A stretch of 40,768 bases of DNA from Bradyrhizobium uaiense. Its GTDB lineage: Bacteria > Pseudomonadota > Alphaproteobacteria > Rhizobiales > Xanthobacteraceae. The stretch spans positions 1-40,768 of the forward strand of contig NZ_VKHP01000055.1 in NCBI RefSeq assembly GCF_010811875.1, written 5' to 3'. Every line of letters starts with the position of its first letter. Position 1 is the first letter of the stretch. Of the stretch, positions 8,082-16,178 are shown one piece after another. The notes beneath the pieces were generated by a model. That model did not search any database. It saw only the letters and a list, made by a program, of their open reading frames with translations, and had not been told where the DNA came from. The translations under genes were made by a program, and so were the position numbers.

Positions 8082-11000
8082 CTACTGAGCTGCGCTGGCG
8101 CGGCGCTCGCCCTTGATGACGGGCAGCGTGCTCACCGGCGCGGCCTTCGGTTTGTCAGGCAGCGATCCGGTCGCGACCGGGTCGGGCAGCGGCGCCCGCG
8201 CGGTGGCGTCGGGGAAGCGGGTCTTCATCTCGCGGATGAAGCCGTCGAGCGTGTCGACGCTGGCGGCCATCCGCGCGATCTGGGCGAATTCGGCGCTCGA
8301 GGTTGCAACCGGCTTGCTGGCCGAGTCGAACGCGAGCTTGTCGGCGTCGCCGGACATCAGCGGGGCATATTTTTCGCGGAACCGGGACAGCCCGATGGCG
8401 TCCTCGGCGAGTGCGTAACCGACCACGGCGCGGATGATGTCGGCCTTCTCGCCCGGATTGAGCGGCGTGAAGTCGCGCCAGCGGTCGCCGTAATAGAGCT
8501 CGATCTGCTCGGAGGCCTCGCGCCAATGCCGCGACGCCCAATAGATGTCCGAGCGCAGCCGGATCGCCTCGCGGCCCGTGATGTTGGAGATGATGTCGAG
8601 CGCGAGGTCGTGCCGGCCGACGTCGCTCTGCGCGCGCGCCTCGAGCAGCAAGCGCTGCTGGCGCAGTTCGCCGGAGAGGTCCGCGATCCGGGTCGAGCGC
8701 AGCGCGCCGATGGCGCGGTCGGGCTTGCGGTTCATCAGATAGACCATCGCAAGCCGCGCGGCGACCTGGGCGCGTGCCGCGCCTTCGAGCCGCTTGTCGA
8801 CCTGATATTGCAGGAGGTCGGCGGCCTGATCGAGCAGATCGACACCGACCAAGCGGTCCGCGAGACGGCGGATCATCTCATCGCCGCGGCGGCCGATCGG
8901 CGTCAGCTCGCGATACTCGTAGAAGGTGCCGAGCGCGTCGATCGGCGCCATCTCGTCGCCCTTCGGGCCGAGATAGAGCTGCACGAACAGCGCCGAGGCG
9001 GCATCCTGGGCCTGGCGCGATTCCGGCGCGTTCGGCTGCAGCCGGGTCGCGGCACGCGTCACCGCGAAGGCATCGGCATAGCGTGCGGTCTCGGCGTAGA
9101 TCTTCGACAACACGTAGAGCGTCTTCAGCTCGATATTGTCGCCGCGCCACATCATCGACAGCAGCTCGAGCTCCTTCAGCACGTCGTCGCGGCCGATCTC
9201 GCCGCGCTTCTGCTTGAGCAGCGTCTCGAGCAGCTTGCCTTCGGCGGCGGCCTGGCGGTCGGCCGAACTGATGGCGAAGCGGTAGGCGTCGAGCGCGTCC
9301 TTCTCCTGGCCGAGCGCTTCGGCGAGCCGGCCGCGCAGCACCGCAACCGCGGGCTTCAGCTCGTCGGGAACGCCGACCACGTCAAGATCGCTCTTGCGCC
9401 GTGCGGCGCCGGCATAGTCCTTGACCTCGAGCGAGGCCTTCATCGAATCGATGGTGACGATGCGCTGCAGGTCGGGCGGCAGCGTCGCGACCGCGAATTC
9501 GGCATTCTTGAACTTCTCGCGCGCCTCGGCCCATTTGCCCTCGCGGGCAAAGGCGAGGCCCTTCCACAATTGGGAATCGTAGCCGTTGCCGATCGCCGAA
9601 TTGGCGAGATCCTTGAAGCCCTGCGCCGGATGCCCGATCAGGATGCTGGCGACCGCATGCACCATCACGACGGGCGCCGTCTCACTGCCGCGCTTGCTCT
9701 CGGAGAGGGTCAGGTTGGCGACGCCATGAGCTTCCTGGTACATAGCACGCGCCATGTAGAATTCGGCGAGATCGAGCCGCGCCTGCGGCAACTGCTCGGC
9801 ATCGGCGGTCGAAGCCGCCGCCATCAGGCCGTCGAGCCGCTTGAGGAAATTCTCCGACTGGTTCTGGCGCCACTCGTCCGGGTCGAACAGCGGCTTCACC
9901 GCCGCGGTCGCGCGCTCGGCGGCGACGTCGGCCGACGACAGCGTCAGGCCGCCGGGCCGGCCCAGCATCACCTTGTCGGCACCGACCTCGGCCTTGACGT
10001 CATCCGCATTCGGATGAACCACGACGCCGTGGATCGATTCCAGCAATGAGAGCTCGACGAAATCCTGCCGCTTGATGATGCCGCGGGTCGGCGGCGGCGC
10101 GGTCACCACCCAGAGCGTATCGCCGGCGTCGGGATCGACCAGCTTGTGAAGCTGGCCGGGATTGGCGAGCGGCACGCTGACATTGGCGAGCGACGGCTCC
10201 GAGATGTTGCGCACCACGGTGAGCGGCAGCGGCGGCTTCTGCACCCGGTCGGCAAAGGTCAGCGTCCAGCTCACGCCGCGCGAGCGGTCGTCGCTCTCGA
10301 GCGACGGCATCTGCGGCCGGTTGAGGCGGAAGCGCACCGCCTGCCCCTTCTCCAGCGGGATCCGGCTGACATCGGAAATCAGCGCACCGCCCTTGGCACG
10401 GATCGGATCGACGTCGATCGGATCGGCGGTGTCGAACACCATCCACACCGTATCGGCGCGGCGGAACAGCGCCGCCGGCGTCGCGCCGGGGAATGAGAAC
10501 GTCACACGCAGCCCGTCGCTGTCGCGCTGGGCTTCGACCGCGGGTTTGCCGCGGGCCTCGGCGGACGGCGATGGCGCAGCGTTGGGCTTCGGCGTCTCCA
10601 TCGCAGCCGCGGCTGCGGCAGCGGGCATTGGCTTCGGCGCTTCGCTCGCGGGCGTCTTACCCGGTTCCGGCTCAGAGCCGGCGCTGCCGTCGTGCGGCAC
10701 AGCGGCGCGCTCGACGTCGGCCGCCGGTGCAGCTGCGATCTTCGGCAGCTCCGAATTGGGCAGCTCTGACCTTGGCTGCTCGGTTTTCGCTGACGCGATC
10801 GCCGGCTGTTCACTGCCGCCCTGCTCGGATTTGACCGCTTCGGATTGCGGCTGCGGCAGGTCGGACTTGAGCGGCTCGGGCTTGGCCGATTCCGCTTTGG
10901 CCTGCTCGGGCTTGATCTCGATCCTGGCCTGCTGCGCGATGCTTTCCGAGGTCACCGGCGCAATCGCCGCCGCGCCCTTCGGTTTGCCGCGTGGCGTCGG

Positions 11001-11885
11001 CAACAGCGAGCTGAGCGAGGGCTTCGCCGCCTGCTGCTGCTCGTTCTGCTGGAATGCGACATCGACGATATAGTTCTTCTCGTCGCGGAACGAATGCACA
11101 TCGACGTCGCCGATCAGCGTCACGTCGACCGCCGAGGTGTCCGTATCGGAGCGCGAGCTGATCGATGCGACGTTCGGCGGCGCGGCGACCTTGGCGTCGG
11201 CTAGATCGAAGATCAGGACCGAGTTGAAGGACAGCGACAGCTTCTGCTCATTCAGCACCGAGGACACGCTGACCCCGTCGGGAACCTCGAACACGAAACG
11301 GACGAAAGTGGGCTGCACCAGCGCGCGGACGCGGATCGGCGGCTTCTTCTTGGCGGCGTCGGCCGCGCGCTGGATGCGCAGCAGACGCTCGGCGGCGCGG
11401 GCGCGCTCCGCAAGCTCGCGGATTACCTCCTGCGGCAGCGACGGCGGCGGGCCGGTCCAGCCGTCGGGCAGGAAGTCGACGAAGATGCGCTCGCCGGCGG
11501 TCATGGTGTTGACGGTGACGCGGCGTGCCAGCGACAGGCGGATCGCCGACCCGTCCGGATCGCGGCGGGCGGCGCCGACATAATCGGGCACCGCATCCTG
11601 CAGTTTCTCGACGGGGATGTCGACCGGACGCTTGAAGCGGATCACGATAATCGAGCCGGCGGTCGTCACCTCCGACTCGACATCCTCCTTCAGCCTGAGC
11701 ACCAGCCGGGCATAGCCGTTGGCGGCCGAGAATGCCGCCTCACCCGGCACCGGGTCTTCGGCCCGCGCCGCGGTCGAATAGGTCAAGTTTGTCAAAGCAA
11801 GGCCGGTGGCGAGCAGGCACAGACGCGCAGTCCGCGCCCAGGCGCGGCCTAGCGACCATGTTCCAGCGGCAGCTGTTTGCGCCAT
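8082..11885 (-). CDS. Large exported TPR protein of the flagellar motor block
   Basis: A 1267-residue protein with a long N-terminal signal peptide ending near ARA-EDPVPG. Two beta-rich segments (residues ~45-140 and ~460-550) recall AMIN-type, peptidoglycan-associated modules. Between them is a Pro/Ala/Lys/Glu-rich linker of about 160 residues. The C-terminal half (from ~residue 640) is a helical array with TPR-like repeats, for example AEFYMARAMYQEAHGVANLTLSE and ALAYRFAISSADRQAAAEG-like units. From memory, relatives lie directly after motE in Bradyrhizobium-type flagellar clusters. A periplasmic role in motor or stator assembly is inferred. The start is uncertain: ATG at 11915 or 11885. 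A consensus CtrA box lies 80-100 bases upstream. Confidence 0.8.
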   Translation of the reverse strand: MAQTAAAGTWSLGRAWARTARLCLLATGLALTNLTYSTAARAEDPVPGEAAFSAANGYARLVLRLKEDVESEVTTAGSIIVIRFKRPVDIPVEKLQDAVPDYVGAARRDPDGSAIRLSLARRVTVNTMTAGERIFVDFLPDGWTGPPPSLPQEVIRELAERARAAERLLRIQRAADAAKKKPPIRVRALVQPTFVRFVFEVPDGVSVSSVLNEQKLSLSFNSVLIFDLADAKVAAPPNVASISSRSDTDTSAVDVTLIGDVDVHSFRDEKNYIVDVAFQQNEQQQAAKPSLSSLLPTPRGKPKGAAAIAPVTSESIAQQARIEIKPEQAKAESAKPEPLKSDLPQPQSEAVKSEQGGSEQPAIASAKTEQPRSELPNSELPKIAAAPAADVERAAVPHDGSAGSEPEPGKTPASEAPKPMPAAAAAAAMETPKPNAAPSPSAEARGKPAVEAQRDSDGLRVTFSFPGATPAALFRRADTVWMVFDTADPIDVDPIRAKGGALISDVSRIPLEKGQAVRFRLNRPQMPSLESDDRSRGVSWTLTFADRVQKPPLPLTVVRNISEPSLANVSVPLANPGQLHKLVDPDAGDTLWVVTAPPPTRGIIKRQDFVELSLLESIHGVVVHPNADDVKAEVGADKVMLGRPGGLTLSSADVAAERATAAVKPLFDPDEWRQNQSENFLKRLDGLMAAASTADAEQLPQARLDLAEFYMARAMYQEAHGVANLTLSESKRGSETAPVVMVHAVASILIGHPAQGFKDLANSAIGNGYDSQLWKGLAFAREGKWAEAREKFKNAEFAVATLPPDLQRIVTIDSMKASLEVKDYAGAARRKSDLDVVGVPDELKPAVAVLRGRLAEALGQEKDALDAYRFAISSADRQAAAEGKLLETLLKQKRGEIGRDDVLKELELLSMMWRGDNIELKTLYVLSKIYAETARYADAFAVTRAATRLQPNAPESRQAQDAASALFVQLYLGPKGDEMAPIDALGTFYEYRELTPIGRRGDEMIRRLADRLVGVDLLDQAADLLQYQVDKRLEGAARAQVAARLAMVYLMNRKPDRAIGALRSTRIADLSGELRQQRLLLEARAQSDVGRHDLALDIISNITGREAIRLRSDIYWASRHWREASEQIELYYGDRWRDFTPLNPGEKADIIRAVVGYALAEDAIGLSRFREKYAPLMSGDADKLAFDSASKPVATSSAEFAQIARMAASVDTLDGFIREMKTRFPDATARAPLPDPVATGSLPDKPKAAPVSTLPVIKGERRASAAQ

Positions 11886-11966
11886 CTCGAAGCGTCTTCT
11901 CGGGACCCCAGCCATACCAGCGCGAAGCGCCCTCGCCCACGCGTCCCGATCTTGGATCGGGCGGCG

Positions 11967-11982
11967 TTAAGGAGCTGTTAAC
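11967..11982. promoter_or_regulatory. CtrA-like box upstream of the TPR gene
   Basis: TTAAGGAGCTGTTAAC fits the CtrA consensus TTAA-N7-TTAAC without a mismatch. It lies 52-97 bases upstream of the two candidate starts of the minus-strand TPR gene. CtrA is the cell-cycle regulator that switches on early flagellar genes in alphaproteobacteria. The match is seen in the sequence; binding is inferred. Confidence 0.6.
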
Positions 11983-12126
11983 GCAAACCCAAAGCCCTTG
12001 ATTTCATTCGAGCGATGTCGTGTGCGGCGGTCCACATGCGCCCTGAGTTCGGGGTCTGATCGCCGCGCATTGGGCCTGATTTATCGCGGCGGATACCCGC
12101 ACCGGATCAGGGCCCAGAACTGGACG

Positions 12127-12136
12127 CCCCCCCCCC
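12127..12136. repeat. Run of ten C residues
   Basis: A homopolymer of ten C lies 17 bases beyond the stop codon of the minus-strand GT87 gene. It is outside any supported coding region. Such a tract is prone to length changes and to sequencing error. Confidence 0.7.
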
Positions 12137-12152
12137 GCGGCATTAGGGAGGT

Positions 12153-13391
12153 TCAAGTGAGCGTGCTCCGAGCCCGGACCGCCGAGCCGCCCGGCTCGCC
12201 ATGCGCCGCTCGCCGCGTCTGTGTGTTCTCCCGGACCAGCAACCAGCAGAACAGGATGATGACCGGAGCACCAAAGGGCAGCGGCTGCACGGCGGACAGT
12301 TGGTAGAGAACCGGCAAATAGAAGACCATCGGCGCGAGAAACGTCACGCCAAGCACCATTTTCGACCAGGCCGGAAAGCCGACCTTCAACCACTCGCGCA
12401 GCATCCAGGCCAGCGGCAACGCCAGAATGAGCATGTCGTAGAACAGCGAGAACGGCGTGACCAGGAGGCAGGCGAGCACGATGATCGAGCGTTCGGCGGC
12501 GGCGCTGATCTTCTGACGCAACATCCAGATCAGCACACACACCATGCCAAGCGCCGCGAGGCCGTGAATGACATAGGCCGTGCCGGCGCCGGCGCCGAGC
12601 ATGCGCGCCGCCGCGAACACGCTCTGCAGCAACGAAAACCCGACCTCGCCGTTCTCCAGCGCCTGGCCGGCCGAGTGCGAGACGTCGAGGAACTTGAGCC
12701 AAGTATCGAGGCCGAACAGCAGCCCGGACAACACCACGAGCGAAGTCGACGAAATGCCTGCCCAGATCAGCGTGCGCCAGCGACCTGTGACGATCAGGGC
12801 GATCGGCACGGCCAGCGCCAAATGCGGCTTGATCACCATCAGCCCGAGGATCACGCCCGCGAGCCTTGGCCTCCGGTTCATGATGCCGAGACCGCAGCCA
12901 AGGATCGAAACCGTCAGAAAGGCGTTCTGCCCGGCCACAGCATTCAGATAGACCGGCGCATAGGCCAGGATCGCAACCAGGGCCCATGGCGTTCGCAGGA
13001 TACGCCAGATCACCACCGCGAACGACGACGCCGTCACACCGATGAATACGAAGAACGAGACGAAATACGGCGCGAGCGCGAGCGGCAGGCACAGGATCAG
13101 CATCGGCGGCGGATAGAAGAACGCCTCGTAGCCATCTCGCAGGTAGGGACGCTCCGCGAGCAGATGCAATTCGGGCACATAGACCTCGGCGGCATGCCCG
13201 GCGAGAATCTGAAGCGAGGCGGCCCAGAACGTCAGGAAGTCCGAGCCGAGCAGAAAATCTTTCGCGCCATAGCCGCCGGCGCGATAGAAAAGCAAAAGCG
13301 ACCTCGCTTGGGTCAGGACCAGCACAAGTGCGATGCCACTTGCGTACAACCGGGCGCGCTGCGCGGTCAGCCAGGGCATGTCCTTCAGCAT
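12153..13391 (-). CDS. GT87/DUF2029-type membrane glycosyltransferase
   Basis: A 412-residue membrane protein with about ten hydrophobic segments. It shows features of the GT87 (DUF2029) polyprenyl-phosphate-mannose-dependent mannosyltransferase family. These are a loop after helix 1 with DFLTFWAASLQILAG (the acidic residue follows the first membrane segment), FFYPPPMLILCLPLA, LGLMVIKPHLALAVP and ALIVTGRWRT. The start at 13391 has AGGAA at good spacing; ATGs at 13445 and 13379 are alternatives. It is divergent from a second gene of the same family and separates motE from the TPR gene. Glycosylation of an envelope component or of the flagellum is possible but unproven. Confidence 0.82.
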   Translation of the reverse strand: MLKDMPWLTAQRARLYASGIALVLVLTQARSLLLFYRAGGYGAKDFLLGSDFLTFWAASLQILAGHAAEVYVPELHLLAERPYLRDGYEAFFYPPPMLILCLPLALAPYFVSFFVFIGVTASSFAVVIWRILRTPWALVAILAYAPVYLNAVAGQNAFLTVSILGCGLGIMNRRPRLAGVILGLMVIKPHLALAVPIALIVTGRWRTLIWAGISSTSLVVLSGLLFGLDTWLKFLDVSHSAGQALENGEVGFSLLQSVFAAARMLGAGAGTAYVIHGLAALGMVCVLIWMLRQKISAAAERSIIVLACLLVTPFSLFYDMLILALPLAWMLREWLKVGFPAWSKMVLGVTFLAPMVFYLPVLYQLSAVQPLPFGAPVIILFCWLLVRENTQTRRAAHGEPGGSAVRARSTLT

Positions 13392-13662
13392 CGGCAATTT
13401 CCTAAAGCAACAGCTTGAGACATGGCGTCTCGAATTCCACGACAAATCGGTCGCAGCTTGACGCTATCATAACTCCGGTGTTCCGTGGCGGTCGTGTCCC
13501 TCGGACAGAGCGCAAGGACCTCCGCACCTTTCGTTGGGGATACGGTGCCGGAAGCCGGCGGCATCGGCGGACCACTCGCCTGCAGCACCGCGAGTGTGCT
13601 ATAGACCGGCCTATATTGCGAAATTTTCTATAGCTTCTGGCTGTTTCATGAATGGAATTGGA

Positions 13663-14856
13663 ATGACGCACGAGCGCAGCGGATATGACCGTGCGCTGGC
13701 CATTGCCTGCCTCATCGTGTTGAGCTTCCCGCTGCTCCTGGTCTTGCCGAAAGTCGTTGACGGCAGCTTCATGCTCGGGCTCGACTTCTCATGTTTTTGG
13801 AGCGCGGGGACGATGGCCCTCGATGACCACGCCGCCGCCGCCTACGATTGGCAGCAGCTGCGGCAACTGATCCTTCGGATTCAACCGGGTCTGAACCAGG
13901 CGCCGTTCCCGGTTTACGAAGTACCGATACCGTTCTTCTATCCGCCGGTGTTCTTCTTTCTTGCGGCGCCGCTCGCGCTGCTGCCGTTTCCGACCGCGTT
14001 CTGGATCTGGAGCGCGGCAAAGCTGCTGTGCTGGGCGCTCGTTGTTTGGGCCATCCGGCCGCGCTCCATCGCGCTGCTGCTGGCATTTGCGATGCCGCCC
14101 GTCTTGTATGACTTCTTTGTCGGCCAGTGCTCGCTGCTCGCGGCATCGCTGCTCGGCGGCATCCTGCTGACGCTGGACAGGCGCCCGATCGTCAGCGGCT
14201 TGCTGATCGCGTTGCTGATCTTCAAGCCGCAGTTTGGCTTCCTTCTTCCGTTCGTCCTGATCGCCACTGGACGCTGGCGCGTCGTCATCACGGCCAGTTT
14301 GGCGATACTGGTCCTCATGCTCCTCACCGGACTGACCTTCGGCTGGGACACCCTTGAGGGATTCCGTGCGGCGGCAATCTTCGCGACGACCCAGTTCCAC
14401 TTCACCGGCACGCTGGCCTGGTACAAACTGCAAAGCATCTACGGCGTGCTTCGGTTTGCCGGCCTTGGTTACGGATCGGCGATGGCAGTGCACATCGCCG
14501 TCGCTGCCGCGGTCGCGATCTGGGCGATGATGATATGGCGCCGCAATGTCAGTTTCGCCGTCAAGGCCGCGAGCCTGCTCGCCGGAACGCTGCTCGTCTC
14601 TCCCTACTTCGCGATCCACGACATGGCGACACTGGCGCTTGCGCTCGTCTTTCTCATGAGCGCGCCCCCGTCCGAACAGGGCTCTCTTCTCTCAAATCGC
14701 TCCGCAATCCGGATCGGATACAGCGTGCTTGTCGTGTTGGGGTTTGCCTACATCGCACTCATACCCGTCGGTCCGTTGATGTGCGCGACCGTGATCGCGA
14801 TGATCTGGATGAGATGCCGGCAACCCGACGTCAAATCGGATCTGGCTTACGGTTGA
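13663..14856 (+). CDS. GT87/DUF2029-type membrane glycosyltransferase
   Basis: A 397-residue multi-pass membrane protein, paralogous in layout to its divergent neighbour. It has LGLDFSCFWSAGTMAL after the first hydrophobic segment, IPFFYPPVFFFLAAPLALLP, and ALLIFKPQFGFLLPFVLIATGRWRV, which lines up with VIKPHLALAVPIALIVTGRWR in the other gene. GT87 enzymes transfer mannose from a lipid carrier on the outer face of the inner membrane. The start at 13663 follows GGAATTGGA; ATG at 13648 is in frame and possible. The 271 bases between the two genes must hold both promoters. It ends 45 bases before the convergent motE. Confidence 0.82.
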   Translation: MTHERSGYDRALAIACLIVLSFPLLLVLPKVVDGSFMLGLDFSCFWSAGTMALDDHAAAAYDWQQLRQLILRIQPGLNQAPFPVYEVPIPFFYPPVFFFLAAPLALLPFPTAFWIWSAAKLLCWALVVWAIRPRSIALLLAFAMPPVLYDFFVGQCSLLAASLLGGILLTLDRRPIVSGLLIALLIFKPQFGFLLPFVLIATGRWRVVITASLAILVLMLLTGLTFGWDTLEGFRAAAIFATTQFHFTGTLAWYKLQSIYGVLRFAGLGYGSAMAVHIAVAAAVAIWAMMIWRRNVSFAVKAASLLAGTLLVSPYFAIHDMATLALALVFLMSAPPSEQGSLLSNRSAIRIGYSVLVVLGFAYIALIPVGPLMCATVIAMIWMRCRQPDVKSDLAYG

Positions 14857-14901
14857 GCAGAGCATCGTCAGCCAATTGACGGGTTGCCCGATCAGAGCCG
14901 G

Positions 14902-15708
14902 TCAATTCGTCTTCGGGGCGAGCATCTTGCCTTCGATCTTGGGGAGATCGTCGGTCGACGCCGACTTGTCGCCACCGGCGCGGCGGGCAAGCTCGACCGT
15001 CAGCCGTTCGGCGGCCTCGGGCTGCATCAGGCCGAGGATGTCGGACATCTTGCGCGGCTGGATCTGCGATGCGATCTGGTAGAGCACGCCCATTTCTAGG
15101 CGATCGAACACCTTGGCGGCGTCCTTCGGCTTCATGTTCTCGTACATGGTGACGATGCCCTTGAAGCGCGCGGCCTCGGCTTCCGTCTTTGCCGCCGCGT
15201 CGGCATTCGCCTTGGCATCATTGGCCTTGGCTTCCTCGACCTTGGCCTCGATGCGCTTCTCGGCCGCCTTCAACAGGCCTTCGCGGATATCGACCTCGCG
15301 CGCGCGCGTCTCGAGCTCCTGGCGGCGCGCCTGCAGCCGTTCCAGGATCGCGCGCTCGGATGCCGACACTTGCGGCGGCGCATCGAGATTGATCGGCACA
15401 CCGTCGGGCTTGGGCGGCTCCGCGGCCGGTGCAGCCGGCTTCGGCGGCTCGTCCTTCTTTGCGTCCTTGCCCTCGACCGATCCCGTGATGTCGCCGGGAT
15501 CGGCCTTGATCCTGCTGGTGACGACCGCCGTCCTGCCGGCGCCGGGGAAGTTGAAATTCTGCTGCGCCCAAGACGGGCCGGCCGGCGGCGCATCGTCGGC
15601 AAACACGTATCCGCCATCGAGCACCAGGCCCGCGATCTTCAGCACCATCAGGCCGAAGATCGCGACCAGCACCACGGGCATCACTCTGATGTCACGAAGC
15701 AACTTCAT
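14902..15708 (-). CDS. motE: MotE-like periplasmic motor protein
   Basis: A 268-residue protein with an N-terminal membrane anchor or signal (VMPVVLVAIFGLMVLKIAGLVLDGG). A Pro-rich linker and a coiled coil (about residues 120-190, ERAILERLQARRQELETRAREV...) follow. The C-terminal domain has the MgtE N-like pattern MKPKDAAKVFDRLEMGVLYQIASQIQPRKMSDILGLM. This is the layout of MotE, a periplasmic chaperone described in Sinorhizobium as stabilising the stator-associated protein MotC. Its ATG overlaps the stop of the upstream DUF6468-type gene by four bases, so it is translationally coupled in the fliL-fliM operon. Confidence 0.85.
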   Translation of the reverse strand: MKLLRDIRVMPVVLVAIFGLMVLKIAGLVLDGGYVFADDAPPAGPSWAQQNFNFPGAGRTAVVTSRIKADPGDITGSVEGKDAKKDEPPKPAAPAAEPPKPDGVPINLDAPPQVSASERAILERLQARRQELETRAREVDIREGLLKAAEKRIEAKVEEAKANDAKANADAAAKTEAEAARFKGIVTMYENMKPKDAAKVFDRLEMGVLYQIASQIQPRKMSDILGLMQPEAAERLTVELARRAGGDKSASTDDLPKIEGKMLAPKTN

Positions 15709-16178
15709 GCAGCGAGGCCGCCGGCCCTCCTGCGCTCGGTGAAGGCTTCAGCCGCCGCGGCAACCGCGCGCGCGGCCGAAACCCTGGGCGCCGGCGCCAC
15801 CGGTGCGGCGGGCGCAGCTGCTTGTACCGGTGCATGCGTGGGCTCCGGCGGCCGCGCCGCCAGCGCGATCTTGGACAGCCGGCGCACCACGCCATCGCCT
15901 TCCGCCAGCTGGTTCTTCAACTGCGCCGACATCTGCGTCGCCGCATCGAGCTGGTTGCCGAGGTTCTCGTTGACGTCGCGCACCGCATGCTTCAACCCGC
16001 CGATCGCGCGCTCGGCGATCTCGGTCGCGGTGATCAATTCGGCGATCGTCGCCTTCAGCGAATGCTCGTCGGCCTTGAGCCGCTGCAGGCGCTTGTTGAG
16101 CAGCCAGCAATAGCCGATCGTCAGCATCAGCAGCACGGCCACCAGACTCTCGATTATCAGTCCAAGCACATGACTCAT
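15705..16178 (-). CDS. DUF6468-type membrane-anchored flagellar operon protein
   Basis: A 157-residue protein. An N-terminal transmembrane helix (LIIESLVAVLLMLTIGYCWLLNKRL) is followed by a coiled-coil region (residues ~30-100, LKADEHSLKATIAELITATEIAERAIGGLKHAV...). An Ala/Pro-rich tail ends in ERRRAGGLAA. This fits the uncharacterised DUF6468 family found between fliM and motE in Bradyrhizobium and Rhodopseudomonas relatives (family name from memory). Both ends overlap neighbours by four bases, so expression is tightly coupled to FliM and MotE. A structural or assembly role at the motor is inferred. Confidence 0.8.
   Translation of the reverse strand: MSHVLGLIIESLVAVLLMLTIGYCWLLNKRLQRLKADEHSLKATIAELITATEIAERAIGGLKHAVRDVNENLGNQLDAATQMSAQLKNQLAEGDGVVRRLSKIALAARPPEPTHAPVQAAAPAAPVAPAPRVSAARAVAAAAEAFTERRRAGGLAA

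Noticed and set aside
8526..10049. Plus-strand open frame inside the TPR gene
   Set aside because: Arg/Leu/Ala-rich shadow; the minus-strand frame runs uninterrupted for over 1200 codons with a signal peptide.
12127..12136. Phase-variation switch of the GT87-type gene
   Set aside because: The C10 tract lies after the stop codon, so length changes would not alter the protein.
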